NCBI RefSeq assembly: GCF_003667565.1 | Contig: NZ_RCUX01000005.1 | Span: forward strand, 245,189 to 309,188 | Direction of reading: 5' to 3' | Length of the DNA stretch: 64,000 nt | DNA from: Mycetocola tolaasinivorans | GTDB taxonomy: Bacteria > Actinomycetota > Actinomycetes > Actinomycetales > Microbacteriaceae | Shown: positions 62,702 through 64,000 of the stretch, piece by piece | Numbering within the stretch: the first letter of the stretch is position 1 | Layout: every line of letters starts with the position of its first letter | The notes under the pieces: model-generated | Told to the model about the DNA's origin: nothing | Seen by the model: only the letters and a program-made list of their open reading frames with translations | Database searches by the model: none | Translations under genes and position numbers: made by a program

Positions 62702-63316
62702 ATGACCTCGTACAGAACCCCCACCATTCGACTGAGCCGACGCGGTCGTCTCGCGCTGACCCTCGGTATGCTCGTGATCTCGCTGAGTATCGCCGGGTAT
62801 TTGATCGGCGCGCTCGCACGGTTCCCGGGTACGGCCTCGGGCCGTTCGGCCGGGCAGAGTGAGAGCATCCCGTTTGGCCTCGATGATGCGAACGGCTATG
62901 TGCGGCTCGGTGACCCGATTGCGCCGGAGCGCACAGACGTGCCGGCGCTCGAACGGCTCGATCCCATGCTTCTTGACGCGGTGCGTCGGGCGAGCGCCGA
63001 TGCCCGTGCCGAGGGTATCGACCTGGTGATCAACAGCGGATGGCGCACCGCGGCCCTCCAGGAGTGGATGCTGAAACAGGCGATCACCGAGTACGGGAGT
63101 GAGCGGGCGGCGCGACGGTTTGTCTCGACGCCTGAGAACTCACGGCACGTCTCGGGGGAGGCGGTGGATTTCGGTCCCGCGGCCGGTGCCGCCTGGGTGG
63201 AGCAGAACGGCGCACGCTATGGGCTGTGCAGGATTTACGAAAACGAACCCTGGCACTTCGAGCTCGCAACCGACGCCAATGGGCGATGCCCGGCGCTCCG
63301 CAGGGATGCCGCCTAG
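62702..63316 (+). CDS. VanY-like D-Ala-D-Ala carboxypeptidase
   Basis: Zn-dependent peptidase of family M15B, 204 residues. One N-terminal membrane anchor (~17-40) leads to the extracytoplasmic domain. 'VINSGWRTAALQEWM', the Zn ligands His149 and Asp156 in 'SRHVSGEAVDFG', and Glu182 and His185 in 'NEPWHFEL' are all present. It should trim the terminal D-Ala from peptidoglycan stem peptides. With the divergent sensor-regulator pair it forms a VanRS/VanY-like set, suggesting a cell-wall stress response. True glycopeptide resistance is not implied: no vanHAX is present. Confidence 0.92.
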   Translation: MTSYRTPTIRLSRRGRLALTLGMLVISLSIAGYLIGALARFPGTASGRSAGQSESIPFGLDDANGYVRLGDPIAPERTDVPALERLDPMLLDAVRRASADARAEGIDLVINSGWRTAALQEWMLKQAITEYGSERAARRFVSTPENSRHVSGEAVDFGPAAGAAWVEQNGARYGLCRIYENEPWHFELATDANGRCPALRRDAA

Positions 63317-63395
63317 CGCCCACCGCTGCCCACCTGCGCCGCTTTCACGTGTTTTCGGGCTTTTGCTGGCCGACACGCCATCAAACGGGCCCGAT

Positions 63396-63424
63396 TTGCC
63401 CGAACTGTGGAACCTGCGTAAAGT
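63396..63424 (+). promoter_or_regulatory. Candidate rrn promoter
   Basis: TTGCCC (63396-63401), a 17-bp spacer and TAAAGT (63419-63424). Confidence 0.5.
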
Positions 63425-63682
63425 AATACTCATCACCCCAAAGGTGCGGCTCGCTAGAGCGGCCGGCCTCAAGCGGGATCATCCCCACACTTTCAACACG
63501 CCGGACTTGTTCCTGGCTGGGTTGTGTGGCAGGATTGAAACTCATCCGCTTCACGGATGCCCCACTCAAAATCTTGGTTTAGACCGGTTTTGGAAGCGAG
63601 TTTGTGAAGAGATGGTGTGATGTGGTCACCCCCAGTTAGAAGCCGCGTTTTTTGTGTGGTGGATGTGGGGAGTGTGTGATCC

Positions 63683-63702
63683 TTGAGAACTCAACAGCGT
63701 GC
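63683..63702 (+). promoter_or_regulatory. rrn leader element (TTGAGAACTCAACAGCGTGC)
   Basis: This string, with its small TTGAG-AAC-TCAA hairpin, is typical of actinobacterial rRNA operon leaders and spacers and is thought to act in antitermination or processing. Confidence 0.75.
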
Positions 63703-63890
63703 ACAATGTCAAATGCCAAAAACCTCGGCATCACTTTTGGTGATGTGGAGATTCCTTTGGAAACATTTTAAACATAACAAAGCAAGTCAGTAATGATTTG
63801 TTCTGTCAGTTTCAAACTCGCGGTCTTCACTCTTTTTCCGGGTGTTGATTGCAAACAAATGTCCCGGCCTTAGGGCTTGGGAGATAAACA

Positions 63891-64000
63891 TTTACGGAGA
63901 GTTTGATCCTGGCTCAGGACGAACGCTGGCGGCGTGCTTAACACATGCAAGTCGAACGATGAAGCTGGAGCTTGCTCTGGTGGATTAGTGGCGAACGGGT
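63891..64000 (+). rRNA. rrs: 16S ribosomal RNA, 5' end
   Basis: AGAGTTTGATCCTGGCTCAG begins at 63898 (E. coli position 8), so the mature 5' end is near 63891. The conserved stretch through GTGCTTAACACATGCAAGTC follows, then the V1 hairpin with AGCTGGAGCTTGCTCTGG. The gene continues past the window. The V1 region fits Microbacteriaceae. Confidence 0.97.

Larger units (their letters stand above)
63317..63890 (+). other. rRNA operon promoter and leader region
   Basis: 574 bases without a supported ORF. It holds a candidate promoter (63396-63424), a CATCCG/CGGATG hairpin (63543-63559), the TTGAGAACTCAA element (63683-63694) and an A+T-rich leader before 16S rRNA. Further promoters of the kind often found in tandem before rrn operons may be present but are not clear to me. 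Confidence 0.7.

Noticed and set aside
62616..63316. Vancomycin resistance cluster
   Set aside because: Only sensor, regulator and VanY-like peptidase are present; vanH, vanA/B-type ligase and vanX are absent, so resistance is not claimed.

Overview
The window looks like a chromosomal segment of a high-GC Gram-positive actinobacterium, most probably a member of the Microbacteriaceae. The evidence is the G+C-rich coding sequence with strong third-position bias, the arginine cluster order argCJBDF...H, the linkage of tyrS to an rRNA operon, sortase-anchored surface proteins, many promoters that place the start codon at the transcription start (leaderless genes), and the 5' end of a 16S rRNA gene at the right edge. 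I do not assign a genus.

Layout. 1-1756: 3' part of a cell-wall-anchored protein made of 139-residue repeats. 1870-9915: an XRE regulator diverging from a methionine aminopeptidase, a TetR/aldo-keto reductase pair, an MFS exporter and a three-gene two-component operon. 9925-13656: metX and metY (homocysteine synthesis), separated by an opposite-strand gene. 13963-19640: an SDR enzyme, an MFS pump, a catalytically dead S51/cyanophycinase-like protein fused by overlap to ung, an acetyltransferase and an AI-2E family membrane protein. 19681-25410: three regulator/target modules, each with a visible operator (TetR-SDR, MarR-SDR, BioQ-like TetR with bioYMN), plus a relic of a second bioQ-like gene. 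25470-33662: an amidase, a hairpin-rich spacer, then a small leader ORF, a pseudo-ABC-ATPase and a YhgE/Pip membrane protein, followed by glutamate decarboxylase, a membrane protein and a choloylglycine-hydrolase-family amidase. The last group suggests an acid/bile or envelope-stress island. 33724-39534: an EamA-like transporter, a phosphoribosyltransferase, a second sortase-anchored protein and a MurA enzyme fused to an N-terminal XRE helix-turn-helix.

39698-47886: arginine biosynthesis argC-J-B-D-F, a membrane acyltransferase-like gene and argH. argG and argR are missing from the cluster. Immediately upstream of argC is a 39-residue ORF with 11 arginines whose stop codon begins a nested RNA structure, a strong candidate for an arginine attenuator. 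48042-53008: an MFS exporter, a zinc-motif protein, a HicAB-type toxin-antitoxin pair, a membrane protein and tyrS. 53090-59392: a LacI-controlled sugar ABC uptake operon with ThuA and Gfo/Idh/MocA enzymes. 59490-63316: MgtE and a VanRS/VanY-like sensor-regulator-carboxypeptidase set. 63317-64000: rRNA operon leader and the first 110 bases of 16S rRNA.

No insertion sequence, prophage, CRISPR array or tRNA was recognised. All functions are inferred from motifs and context read by eye. No database search, folding or alignment was run.
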